Source: Reclinomonas americana ATCC 50394 (lineage: Eukaryota; Jakobida; Jakobea; Jakobida). From it: a stretch of 64,000 nucleotides of DNA. Under the pieces are notes generated by a model. It was not told the DNA's origin and ran no database searches. It was given only the letters and a program-made list of their open reading frames with translations. A program made the translations under genes and the position numbers. Below, in pieces: positions 35,235 through 43,366 of this stretch. Every line of letters starts with the position of its first letter. Position 1 is the stretch's first letter. Location of the stretch: positions 1,860,001 through 1,924,000 of the forward strand of contig PS015010.1 of NCBI GenBank assembly GCA_048213135.1, in the 5' to 3' direction.

Positions 35235-35262
35235 AAAAAGCCGCATAAAATTGCGGCTTTTT
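35235..35262 (+). terminator. Terminator of the HTH gene
   Basis: Arms AAAAAGCCGCA (35235-35245) and TGCGGCTTTTT (35252-35262) make a perfect 11-bp stem with a 6-nt loop and a terminal T run, 22 bp after the stop codon. Confidence 0.88.
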
Positions 35263-35339
35263 GTTTTGAATTATTCTACATTTATAATGTTACCCTAAAT
35301 CTAATACCCCTGTCAAATCTCATAGAAAGAATATTTTCA

Positions 35340-35357
35340 TAAAACAGCGCTGTTTTA
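35340..35357. repeat. Perfect 18-bp palindrome at the start of the cassette region
   Basis: TAAAACAGCGCTGTTTTA is a perfect palindrome without a loop. It lies between the HTH terminator and the first attC-like repeat, where the DNA becomes clearly AT-rich. It could be a protein-binding site or an island-boundary site; nothing more can be said from sequence. Confidence 0.5.
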
Positions 35358-35390
35358 CATTTATATGAAGTGTATTGCACTAGCAACAAT

Positions 35391-35475
35391 ACGAAAAGCA
35401 TAGTGCTAACATATTGGCAACCAATATGTTTAATTTTTTGGAGCTTTTCGTAGTTGCGTATATCTATGAGTTAGC
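35391..35475. repeat. attC-like inverted repeat 0 (upstream of first cassette)
   Basis: End boxes GCTAAC (35405-35410) and GTTAGC (35470-35475) are inverted. Between them are a nested perfect hairpin CATATTGG/CCAATATG (35410-35428) and the right arm, GCTTTTCGT (35443-35451), of a 9-bp pair whose left arm ACGAAAAGC (35391-35399) lies outside. The inner L-type arms are weaker than in repeats 1 and 3. It lies 66 bp before the first small gene. Confidence 0.45.
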
Positions 35476-35540
35476 TGATATTTTTAAGAGAACTCAATTT
35501 TCAACGAGCCCAAGACTATTAACAATAAATCAATTTTATT

Positions 35541-36359
35541 ATGACTTATGATGATGCGATAAGTACATTTCAAAAGCATTTGCAAAAACTTAATCAGTAC
35601 GGCACTGACTTTGAAGTGTGGTTATCAACTGCTATTGAACATGTTCATGACATTTTTAGCATTTTATCGCCTCAACATACAAGTATCACTCAAATTAAAA
35701 ATGACTACAATTTTGCAAGAATAAGAGATAAGTCGAACGACTTGCAAAAAACATACTCATATAAAGCTAAACAGCTTATTGAAAGTTTTATTGAACAGTT
35801 AGAAGATAAAAAGAGAATTGCAATAGCAGACGCAACTCAAAAAAGCAAAGCAGCAGCAAGTAAAGAAGTGAGCCTTCAACAGCAATTATCTTCGCTTACG
35901 ACTAAATACAATGCTCTATTTTCACAGAAGCAAAATTTTGAAGAGGAATTAAATCAAATAAAAAATCAGCCCAAACCAAAAAAATCTCTTTTTAAGGTAG
36001 CCAAGGGAGTTTATCAAATAAACACATCATTATTTTGGGGAGTAATTTTACCACTGCTTGGCGGATTTTTTGCTTTCGGGTTGTATGTTGGGACCACTAA
36101 ATTTGATAGAAACCTAATTGACTTGTCAGATAGTAATCGAGAACTTAAAAATGAGGTTGTTAATTTGAAAGACACAGTTAAGACTCGGGAAAACTCCGTT
36201 GAATATATGCGTCGAAATTCAGATTCAGCTTTAAATATATTAGGACACATGCCATATCAAGAGATGACTTTGGATACTTTGTCCTATAGAAAGGTTCAGA
36301 CAACAATCGAAAATGCTGGTGCTGCTTTGTACTTAAATATAAACTATCGGTATAAGTAA
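35541..36359 (+). CDS. Coiled-coil membrane protein of unknown function (cassette 1)
   Basis: A 272-residue protein that I do not recognise. An N-terminal helical region of about 100 residues is followed by a coiled coil (ASKEVSLQQQLSSLTTKYNALFSQKQNFEEELNQIKN), one membrane segment (about residues 168-188, LFWGVILPLLGGFFAFGLYVG) and a second heptad-rich segment (IDLSDSNRELKNEVVNLKDTVKTRENSVEYM). Base composition is clearly AT-richer than the backbone. It is bounded by attC-like repeats 0 and 1 and has no same-strand partner in its cassette. Confidence 0.7.
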   Translation: MTYDDAISTFQKHLQKLNQYGTDFEVWLSTAIEHVHDIFSILSPQHTSITQIKNDYNFARIRDKSNDLQKTYSYKAKQLIESFIEQLEDKKRIAIADATQKSKAAASKEVSLQQQLSSLTTKYNALFSQKQNFEEELNQIKNQPKPKKSLFKVAKGVYQINTSLFWGVILPLLGGFFAFGLYVGTTKFDRNLIDLSDSNRELKNEVVNLKDTVKTRENSVEYMRRNSDSALNILGHMPYQEMTLDTLSYRKVQTTIENAGAALYLNINYRYK

Positions 36360-36373
36360 AAGATAAAACATCA

Positions 36374-36570
36374 GCTAACATTGGTATTGCCAATAGTGGG
36401 GCTTGACGTTGGGACAATCAGCAATGGTAATTCTGCTGTGCTGTGGTTCGGGGCTGGACGAATAAAGCCCAGCTTTAATTCTTAGTATTTACCTTTATCA
36501 AAAAAACAGACAACAGTTCCGGGCGGACAGAATTCTAATTCCCCACCATCGGCAACACCTGCTCGTTGAC
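36374..36570. repeat. attC-like inverted repeat 1
   Basis: The gap after cassette 1 folds as a long imperfect hairpin. GCTAAC (36374-36379) pairs with GTTGAC (36565-36570). After a 3-nt left spacer and a 5-nt right spacer, the 19-nt arms 36383-36401 and 36541-36559 pair at 16 of 19 positions. About 140 nt lie between the arms. The R-box/spacer/L-box layout with unequal spacers is that of integron attC sites, although the boxes do not fit RYYYAAC/GTTRRRY at every position. Confidence 0.55.
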
Positions 36571-36656
36571 TGCAAGGCTACCGAAACCTCGTTCAATTTG
36601 AAGAGAGGTAAATAACTAACTTAAAAAATTATAATTCTGAATTTCAAGTATTTCAC

Positions 36657-37118
36657 ATGTCACTAAAAACTGATCTCGATTTTGAAGATAAAGAAACCAA
36701 AGAGTTACTTTCAAAGTTCGATTTTGAATATTTTCTAAAAGAAAATATTGAGGTAGAAAAATATTCCAAAGAGGACGTCGACCAAATTTATACTACATTT
36801 AAGAGCACGACAGTTGACCTTAAAAAAAGAGCAAAGAAAAACAAAAGACAATTCCTTCACTTTCTTGAAGGACAAATAAGAAAAGGATTTACAGGAGGCT
36901 TTTTACCTGCAATGTTTCATTTAGACAGAGGAAGGAGTCATCACTTTGTTGACTTTTCTGGAGTTGGTGAAAATTGGGCTTACTTCAAATTTTGGGCTGA
37001 CAATTATAAAAGAAAAGTAACTCTTAAAAAAGTTTGGGACATTATCGTTAAGGTCGGCAGTGTCTTAGCAATTATTTTATCAATAATTAAATTATGGGAA
37101 ACCTTTTCAAAAAAGTAA
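36657..37118 (+). CDS. Small protein with C-terminal membrane segment (cassette 2, gene a)
   Basis: A 153-residue protein that I do not recognise. It is acidic at the N-terminus (LKTDLDFEDKETKELLSKFDFEYFL), then strongly basic (KKRAKKNKRQ), and ends with one membrane segment (about residues 125-148, VWDIIVKVGSVLAIILSIIKLW) followed by KK. Its 3' end overlaps the next gene by 25 bp in another frame, so the two are translated together. Such an overlapping pair inside one cassette suggests joint function. The DNA is AT-rich. Confidence 0.65.
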   Translation: MSLKTDLDFEDKETKELLSKFDFEYFLKENIEVEKYSKEDVDQIYTTFKSTTVDLKKRAKKNKRQFLHFLEGQIRKGFTGGFLPAMFHLDRGRSHHFVDFSGVGENWAYFKFWADNYKRKVTLKKVWDIIVKVGSVLAIILSIIKLWETFSKK

Positions 37119-37819
37119 GGAGTAAAATAAAAAAAGTTACACAATTATTTATCAGAAAAAGAGCTGAATTTACTCCTCTTGAAGAAGAAGATTATTTCCG
37201 CAGGTTTGGGATTGAAAAAAAAGACATCAAATACGAAGTAGTTAACAAAGAATTTTTAACTAAATCATTCGAGAAAGCCTGGGAAAATAGAAACTATGAA
37301 ATTGATAAGTTCTGGACAAGAGCCGCATATTTTTGGGGCTTTATTGTTTTAATTTTTGGTGGGTACATTTCATTATTGACAAGTGAGCATAATCAAAAAG
37401 CATTAGACATGCGTATTGACTTGTACTTAGTATTACTTGGTTTTTTATTCTCCTTGTCCTGGTGGTTGGTAATACTTGGAAGTAAATGCTGGCAGCAAAA
37501 CTGGGAAGCTCATATCGACAGGTTAGAAAATTATGTTTCTGGCCCTATTTATAAAACGATTTACTATTCGGGCGACAGATTTTACTCTGTTTCTAAGCTA
37601 AATGAAATCATGGCAATTGTTGTTTTCCTTGTCTGGTGTGGGCTGTTCGGACAATACACTTATAGTCATTTCAGATTTACTTTAAACTTCAATAAAATGG
37701 ACTTATTGGCAACATCTGCAATATTGGCGACATTATTATTTGCTTGTGCATTAAGATTTGGGTATTCGTTAGGAGAATACAAAAGTGATAAAAATAGTTT
37801 CATAGACCGTTGGGAGTAA
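37094..37819 (+). CDS. Four-helix membrane protein, possibly RipA-like (cassette 2, gene b)
   Basis: A 241-residue integral membrane protein with four predicted membrane segments: YFWGFIVLIFGGYISLL, LYLVLLGFLFSLSWWLVIL, MAIVVFLVWCGLFG and LATSAILATLLFACALRFGY. The loop CWQQNWEAHIDRLENYVSGPIYKT resembles the W-x-x-NWE-x-HID-x-LE signature I associate with RipA-family octameric membrane proteins, but this is from memory and is tentative. The start overlaps the previous gene by 25 bp. It is followed directly by attC-like repeat 3. Confidence 0.65.
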   Translation: MGNLFKKVRSKIKKVTQLFIRKRAEFTPLEEEDYFRRFGIEKKDIKYEVVNKEFLTKSFEKAWENRNYEIDKFWTRAAYFWGFIVLIFGGYISLLTSEHNQKALDMRIDLYLVLLGFLFSLSWWLVILGSKCWQQNWEAHIDRLENYVSGPIYKTIYYSGDRFYSVSKLNEIMAIVVFLVWCGLFGQYTYSHFRFTLNFNKMDLLATSAILATLLFACALRFGYSLGEYKSDKNSFIDRWE

Positions 37820-37830
37820 AAGCCCAGACA

Positions 37831-37987
37831 GCTAACAGAAGGTTTGCCGCAAGGCTAGCGGACGGAATAATAATCATCAGTTGTACTATTATCTACTAAT
37901 ATCGGGCTTGACCGAATACTATTCAGTTTTTGTTGTCTGGCTGAAACAACAATAATCCCAACACTGTGGCAAGCCTCGAACGTTAGC
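37831..37987. repeat. attC-like inverted repeat 3
   Basis: GCTAAC (37831-37836) pairs with GTTAGC (37982-37987). After a 3-nt left spacer (AGA) and a 5-nt right spacer (CGAAC), AGGTTTGCC (37840-37848) pairs with GGCAAGCCT (37968-37976) at 8 of 9 positions. The 3/5 spacer asymmetry is the same as in repeat 1. The element starts 12 bp after the stop codon of the membrane protein gene, as attC does in integron cassettes. Confidence 0.6.
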
Positions 37988-38023
37988 GGCAATTCGTTGC
38001 AATTATTAAAAGAAAAGAAAATT

Positions 38024-38515
38024 ATGGCTCCTTACTTAAAAGAATATAGGCTTTCTGAAGTTATTGCTCTCATTGTGGCATTGTCAGTTACTGAGCATGT
38101 ATTTAGATCTAATGAGGGTTTAGAGAAATCATTTAGAGCAAATGCAAAATCAGCTAAAAACTGGATAGCTCTCGCAAAACAACATCCGGAGTTTTTTAGA
38201 CTGGGTGTTGATGAATTATCTGTTGCATTATTAATCAGATATTTTGATAACGCAGGTGCAGATGATAAAAAGCCTCGCTTAAGCATCGACCAAACCCAGA
38301 AATTAACAGATCAGGCGATAGAGTTACATGACAAACAATTAGGAAGATATCAACGTAATAGTTTTCGAATTCCGATTTTTACCACCGTGATCTCTGGTAT
38401 AATTGCGATTGTAATTGCAATTATCAGTTTGACAAATAACTCTCAAATAGAAAAGAAAATTGACGTTTTTACAAAAAAGCTAGACTCTATTCAAGTTGCG
38501 GTGCCGAAAAAATAA
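38024..38515 (+). CDS. Small membrane protein of unknown function (cassette 3)
   Basis: A 163-residue protein from the ATG at 38024; an upstream in-frame TTG at 37997 lies within 10 bp of the repeat and is less likely. The first 100 residues are soluble and helical (YRLSEVIALIVALSVTEHVFRSNEGLEKSFRANAKSAKNWIALAKQHPEFFRLG). One membrane segment follows at about 113-135 (IPIFTTVISGIIAIVIAIISL), then a short charged tail. The pattern of a soluble N-domain with C-terminal membrane segment recalls the other cassette proteins. The family is not recognised. Confidence 0.65.
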   Translation: MAPYLKEYRLSEVIALIVALSVTEHVFRSNEGLEKSFRANAKSAKNWIALAKQHPEFFRLGVDELSVALLIRYFDNAGADDKKPRLSIDQTQKLTDQAIELHDKQLGRYQRNSFRIPIFTTVISGIIAIVIAIISLTNNSQIEKKIDVFTKKLDSIQVAVPKK

Positions 38516-38529
38516 TGCATTATACTGCC

Positions 38530-38668
38530 GCTAACAGTGCCTCGGCTATAGGCTCGACCTCTCAGTAGGAATATTCGTCTTTAAATAATAATTCGCATTT
38601 TATTTGTGCTTGGGTGGCCGGACAGACACAGCATCGAATACCAACGTCGCCAATGCCTGACCGTTGGC
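38530..38668. repeat. attC-like inverted repeat 4
   Basis: GCTAAC (38530-38535) starts 15 bp after the stop codon and pairs imperfectly with GTTGGC (38663-38668). Inner complementarity is weak (GGCTATAGGC against GCCAATGCC). The remaining part of the gap (38669-38917) shows only the leader of the next gene and an unconvincing 93-codon open frame. Confidence 0.4.
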
Positions 38669-38917
38669 AGCAATTTCTTTCGGCCGCATAATTTTTCATA
38701 CCAATTAAAAACAATCTTATGCCGTGGTTGGCGTTTTCTTCAACCGCATCGCTTAAGGAGGAATAGACCCTCCCCTTCTAATGCTGCAGGTGATAATAAC
38801 AGCAACAACACCATCATACAGAAAAGGCGGTTTAAGTCAAATGGACTTATTTGTGTAATCCCCTCCTCAATCGCATCATCTATTTAGTATATATTAGCAA
38901 TACCCAAAACCCTGTCC

Positions 38918-40639
38918 ATGCATTCCGTACCAAACATTTCCAGCCGCAAAACCTCTTTGCTCGTCTTTTTAGCTTTCGCCGTGCTTTTCACATTCATTCA
39001 GCAATCATGCAGGAAAACCGATCTTAGTCAAACTTCTTTGGCGAAAGAGGAAGCGTTTTTCCGTACCTCGTCAAAAGACCCAAATGTATTACGCCTCATA
39101 AAGGCCCTGAAAGCTGAGAACAAACGCACTGGTTTTGTCAGCAAACTGCCGGAGAATAGTGGTACGCCCATTTGGGACAAATACGTGATGCGAAGCAGGA
39201 AACCCGACAAATCCATCTTTTGGCGGGGCTTGAACGGTGAGCCGGATTCCGTGGCCGTTATTCCTTTCACAAGCAATAATGAGAACCTGTCGGCAATCAT
39301 TGTTTATGACTCGTCAACGGTTTCGCCAGCGCTGGATTGTTATACGACCAATGGCAACCTTTACGCCATTTGCCACAATGCAAACGTCAATATTGACAAA
39401 GCCGAACAAATGCTCGCCCTGTTCCTGCAAATGGAAAATAGGGTATTCGGCAGCACGGTGTTTTATCATATCCCCGCGAAGATTTTCAAAAACCCCGCTT
39501 TGCCCGATACGGCAACGTCAGAAAAAATGCTGGTGATAGACACCGTAAGCGTACAGGGCTTTGCGGCGGACGATTGTTTCATTATCAAGTACTGCAATCC
39601 GGGCAATGTCTGCACGCCGCCGACGTATTGTGACAACTGCGCCGTTTGCCCATGGGTGTATTACTGCGATAGCCCTCCACCACCCACCGGTGGTGGAGGA
39701 GGTGATCCAACGCCCCCTCCTACCAATCCACCACCCACTGGAGGCGGAGGTGGAGGAAACTGCAGCAACTGCCCGCCACCGCCACCTGAACCCTGTCCGT
39801 TTGGAGGAGCATGGTATAATTTAGTACCGACTTACGAACCCTGCGGGCCGACCAACCCGCCGACAGAGCCGCAAATACCGTACAACCCTAATATTGCTGC
39901 AAGTATTACCATTGATACTTCAATTTCGAATAATTACCCATGTTTAACACAATTACTCACAGAAATGCCCAATTGCAATGCGGAAACTCAAAAAATATTG
40001 TATAATGTGTTTGGTAGAAAGACCGCAATAAACTTACATTTTGAGATGGATAATAATTTAGTGGTAGATACCCTTACAGATGCATATGCAACAGATGGAA
40101 GTGGACATTTAGTGACTGTTCCCGGTGACACAGCTTACCATTACTCCGATACTATCAAAATAAATCCATTTATTCTTCAAAGAGCATCTAAAGAGTATCT
40201 TGTGGGCGTATTATATCACGAATCTTTTCATGCCTTCTTGAACTGGGAACTTTATCGAATGCTTAATGGAGAAACGGATTCAAATTACCTAAAGCATTAT
40301 TATCCCATTTTTTGGGCATCTTTATTCACAAATACTTATGAGTCATTTCATGAACAAATGGCAAGTAACTATACGACCTCAATGGCTAATCTAATAAAAT
40401 TGTACTATAACCCATCGGCCCCGGACAGCATTAAAAACCGTGTCTCAAATAGCATTGCGTGGGGAGGACTGGAGGGAACAACAGCTTGGCGACAACCTAT
40501 CAGAGATACATGCCGCATTAATTCCGATAATAAAGCCGCAAGAAATTATTCATCGCCACAAACATATTCAACGACAGGTTGCGGTTCAATTACAAAATCC
40601 GCTACCACTGACCTAAAACTTACATCACAATGTCATTAA
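38918..40639 (+). CDS. Chimeric lipoprotein with Pro/Gly-rich hinge and HExxH C-terminal domain
   Basis: A 573-residue protein. The N-terminal part has a signal peptide with lipobox QQSC and about 200 residues of the conserved type found on Bacteroidota lipoproteins with variable tails. A Cys-rich segment and a Pro/Gly hinge (PPPPTGGGGGDPTPPP, ending near residue 300) lead to a C-terminal domain with the zinc-protease-like motif LYHESFHAFLNWE. Base composition shifts from GC-rich to AT-rich near 39,880, at the hinge, as if the tail had been exchanged. Its end overlaps the next gene by 10 bp. The peptidase role is inferred from the motif alone. Confidence 0.7.
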   Translation: MHSVPNISSRKTSLLVFLAFAVLFTFIQQSCRKTDLSQTSLAKEEAFFRTSSKDPNVLRLIKALKAENKRTGFVSKLPENSGTPIWDKYVMRSRKPDKSIFWRGLNGEPDSVAVIPFTSNNENLSAIIVYDSSTVSPALDCYTTNGNLYAICHNANVNIDKAEQMLALFLQMENRVFGSTVFYHIPAKIFKNPALPDTATSEKMLVIDTVSVQGFAADDCFIIKYCNPGNVCTPPTYCDNCAVCPWVYYCDSPPPPTGGGGGDPTPPPTNPPPTGGGGGGNCSNCPPPPPEPCPFGGAWYNLVPTYEPCGPTNPPTEPQIPYNPNIAASITIDTSISNNYPCLTQLLTEMPNCNAETQKILYNVFGRKTAINLHFEMDNNLVVDTLTDAYATDGSGHLVTVPGDTAYHYSDTIKINPFILQRASKEYLVGVLYHESFHAFLNWELYRMLNGETDSNYLKHYYPIFWASLFTNTYESFHEQMASNYTTSMANLIKLYYNPSAPDSIKNRVSNSIAWGGLEGTTAWRQPIRDTCRINSDNKAARNYSSPQTYSTTGCGSITKSATTDLKLTSQCH

Positions 40640-41145
40640 GAGGAAACAAGACAAGTCTAATTTTAATCATTACTTTATTTGCAAATATTGCAAATGCTCA
40701 AAATGATGCTGTTGTAAACAAAGAAATAAACGAATATTCAACACAAGTGAGCAAAAATTTTTGGCCGCCACAAGAAGAACTAGAGAAAATTAGAAGTGAA
40801 ATGTATTTTGTATTGTTCCAAGTACGAGATTCTGTTGTAAGAATAATCGAGGTCTATGCGTCGAAAGACACTGTACTCAAAAAACACCTGGTGAGCTACC
40901 TTTCAAGCCAGATTGGGGTAAAAAAGTTCAAGTCTGTCAAAAATCATGATTATGTTTTGCCTATCGTAATAAAAAACGTAGCAATAAGGCCAGGCCTCCC
41001 TATTTATAATTCAGACTATGATTATTTACTGTGGAAGAATGGGAAGCCGAAGAAGTTTAACAGATTAGATAATATTACAACCTTGCCAATTTTTATTATT
41101 AGGAACAGTAAACCATTTTCTAGAAAAGAAAGCTTGGCGCCATAA
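40630..41145 (+). CDS. Small exported protein, TonB-C-like (a)
   Basis: A 171-residue protein with signal peptide (TSLILIITLFANIANAQ). The mature part has MYFVLFQVRDSVVRIIEVYASKDTVLKKHLVSYLSSQIG and YVLPIVIKNVAI, a strand-helix-strand order also seen in the following gene and reminiscent of TonB C-terminal domains. It overlaps the 3' end of the HExxH lipoprotein gene, so it is made with it. It may modulate or protect against that protein, by analogy with other exchangeable-tail systems; this is speculation. Confidence 0.6.
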   Translation: MSLRGNKTSLILIITLFANIANAQNDAVVNKEINEYSTQVSKNFWPPQEELEKIRSEMYFVLFQVRDSVVRIIEVYASKDTVLKKHLVSYLSSQIGVKKFKSVKNHDYVLPIVIKNVAIRPGLPIYNSDYDYLLWKNGKPKKFNRLDNITTLPIFIIRNSKPFSRKESLAP

Positions 41146-41166
41146 ACGAAAAAAAAGCCTATAACT

Positions 41167-41628
41167 ATGAAACGTCTTTTTGCTCTGATTTGTTGTTTGA
41201 TACCGTTCATTCTGAGTGCGCAAGGCGGAAAATATTCCACAGCGATCGCTGAGCTAAAAAGAACAGTAGAAAGAAAAATAGATGCTCCTGAAGACCTGCT
41301 GTCCAAGCGTCAAAGTGCCGTTGTACTGGTCTCAATTTCGTTATCCAAGTCCGGTATTTTTAAGTCTGCAGCAGTGGGTTATAACGAACAATCCGACACG
41401 TATAGAATTATGGACAAGGCGATTAAGTCCGTAAGAGCTGCAACATGGAAAAAATTCAAAGGGGTTGAAAATATCCTCATCCCGGTTTTTCTGGCATTTG
41501 ATGACGAAACCAATTTTTGCTTTGACTGGAATCAATTTAATCCTCAAAAGATGGATCAAAGTTATTTCCAGGGCTTGTATTTAAAACCGTTAGTAATTCT
41601 TATTGGTAATCCTAGAAAAGTGCAATAA
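41167..41628 (+). CDS. Small exported protein, TonB-C-like (b)
   Basis: A 153-residue protein with a signal peptide ending ILSAQ. The core VVLVSISLSKSGIFKSAAVGYNEQSDTYRIMDKAIKSVRAATWKKFKGVENILIPVFLAF follows the beta-alpha-beta order of TonB C-terminal domains and parallels the preceding gene, so the two may be diverged duplicates. It is 21 bp downstream of that gene. No function can be assigned. Confidence 0.6.
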   Translation: MKRLFALICCLIPFILSAQGGKYSTAIAELKRTVERKIDAPEDLLSKRQSAVVLVSISLSKSGIFKSAAVGYNEQSDTYRIMDKAIKSVRAATWKKFKGVENILIPVFLAFDDETNFCFDWNQFNPQKMDQSYFQGLYLKPLVILIGNPRKVQ

Positions 41629-41724
41629 AAACAGGTGTAGTCTTTCTTTTTTTACGCCATTATTGCTATTTGCACCAACCACGTTTCTTAAATAAGAAGG
41701 ATATCTCAAGTAAAATTTAAAAAA

Positions 41725-42736
41725 ATGCAAGAAAAGAGTTTTCAGAAATTAGTTTCAATTGCACTGATTGTTGTAACTCTTTTTTCCTGCAATGACAAAA
41801 AGCCAACAATCGCACCAGAGCAGAAAATTGTTCACAAGCCCTGGAAAGAACAAAAGCAGGAATACATCTGGACAACATCTACCCCCGATTCTGAATTGAT
41901 AAAAGGAACGGAATCATATAAAGATGGAATGGTTTTTAATGTATCGAAGCCAACTATTACCATTTACCAACCAGCAAAAAACAATACAGGCGCTGCCATA
42001 CTTGTATTCCCAGGTGGCGGTTATAATAAAGTTGCCATTGAATTGGAAGGCTCTGAAATTTGCGAATGGTTAGCAGCAAATGGCATTACAGGAATCCTGC
42101 TTAAATACCGCGTGCCCGGGTCGGGACACCATTATGACGCAGCTTGTCATTGTGGTAAAGACCCCATAAAACCATTGGCATTGCAGGATGCCCAAAGAAC
42201 AATGAGCCTGGTTCGCTTCAACGCAAAGCAATGGAACATAGACCCCGGCAAAATTGGTGTTATGGGATTTTCCGCGGGCGGACACCTGGTTGCGGATGTA
42301 AGCACCAACTACAGAACAAAAGCGTATCAGCTAACTGATGATATAGATACAATAAGCAGTAAGCCCAACTTTGGGATTGTGTTTTTTCCCGGGCATATGC
42401 TGGTGCATACAAACGGACCATATAGCCTTAACAGAAACTTACCGGTAGACAGCAGCACACCCCCTACATTTATCCTGCAGGCAGGTAATGACCCAATTGA
42501 TACCATCCAGAATTCGCTGGTATATTATATAGCACTGAAAAAAAAATCATGTACATGCTGAGTATCACATTTACGCAGAAGGTGGGCATGCATATGGTTT
42601 AGACAGAACAGCGCTCAACAACCCAAACTGGAACAAACTGCCTATTGCAGATTGGGAAGCTTTGGTCTTACGATGGTTACAGACAATTGGAATAATTCCG
42701 GGAAAAGATGAAAAACCAAAACAAACCAGCCACTGA
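41725..42736 (+). pseudogene. Frameshifted secreted esterase lipoprotein (BD-FAE type)
   Basis: The first 278 codons encode a lipoprotein (lipobox LFSC) with an alpha/beta hydrolase: ILVFPGGGYNKVA oxyanion region, GFSAGGH nucleophile elbow and LQAGNDPIDTIQNS with the acid residue. The frame ends at 42561, just after a run of nine A (42538-42546). One base less in that run would continue into EYHIYAEGGHAYGLD, with the catalytic His, and on to a stop at 42734-42736. The continuation is fully protein-like, so this is a single-base frameshift: a pseudogene, a slippage site or a sequencing error. Confidence 0.8.
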
Positions 42737-42858
42737 TAATGGGGAATGCTGAGCCAGCCCTCATTGACGCAGAAAACCCCCACATTTGACGTTTTTACAC
42801 CCTAATTACTATATTGCGACACAGTACTTTTGAATCGTAACAAAAAAACTTAAAAATC

Positions 42859-43296
42859 ATGGCACTCATCAACCCGCACATTAACTTCAACGGCAATGCC
42901 GAAGAAGCATTCACATTTTACAAATCCGTATTTGGTGGAGAGTTTGCAAGAATTGTACGACTCAAAGACATGGCAAACGCTGAATTCCCGGTATCTAAAG
43001 AGGATGAAGACAAGATCATGCATATTGCATTGCCTATCGGTGGTAATGTGCTGATGGGAAATGACGTTCCTTCATTTATGGGAACAGTAAATGAGAAAGA
43101 AAACAGGAGCAAAATCTCCATAAGCGCTGCCAGCAAAGAAGAAGCGGATCATCTGTTTAATGGTCTTTCTGCCGGCGGAGAAATAGAATACCCTATTTCC
43201 GACAGCCCCTGGGGTTCCTACTTCGGTATGTTCCGGGATAAATATGGTATTGAATGGATGGTTGACTTTGACGCGAGATATAACGGGAAAGTATAG
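42859..43296 (+). CDS. VOC-family (PhnB-like) protein
   Basis: A 145-residue cytoplasmic protein of the vicinal-oxygen-chelate fold. The PhnB-type opening INPHINFNGNAEEAFTFYKSVFGGEF and the closing SPWGSYFGMFRDKYGIEWMVDF are diagnostic. Members include glyoxalase-like and 3-demethylubiquinone-like proteins of mostly unknown substrate. It is monocistronic, with its own terminator, and convergent with the SRPBCC gene; VOC and SRPBCC/ArsR genes often sit together. Confidence 0.88.
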   Translation: MALINPHINFNGNAEEAFTFYKSVFGGEFARIVRLKDMANAEFPVSKEDEDKIMHIALPIGGNVLMGNDVPSFMGTVNEKENRSKISISAASKEEADHLFNGLSAGGEIEYPISDSPWGSYFGMFRDKYGIEWMVDFDARYNGKV

Positions 43297-43306
43297 TCAA
43301 ATAATA

Positions 43307-43348
43307 ACAGGGCGGGTCTTCTGTAAAAGATCCGCCCTGTTCCTTTTT
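43307..43348. terminator. Terminator between VOC and SRPBCC genes
   Basis: ACAGGGCGG (43307-43315) and CCGCCCTGT (43332-43340) form a perfect 9-bp stem with extra pairing towards the loop, followed by TCCTTTTT. It follows the VOC stop codon by 11 bp. Confidence 0.85.
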
Positions 43349-43366
43349 ACTTTTGAATTTTAATTT

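Noticed and set aside
36374-37987. Insertion sequences bounded by the GCTAAC/GTTAGC boxes
   Set aside because: The inverted boxes lie between genes within each gap, not around a transposase gene, and no target-site duplications were seen.
38606-38887. 93-codon open frame before the chimeric lipoprotein
   Set aside because: It overlaps the right part of the attC-like repeat, has no recognisable domain and an unlikely composition.
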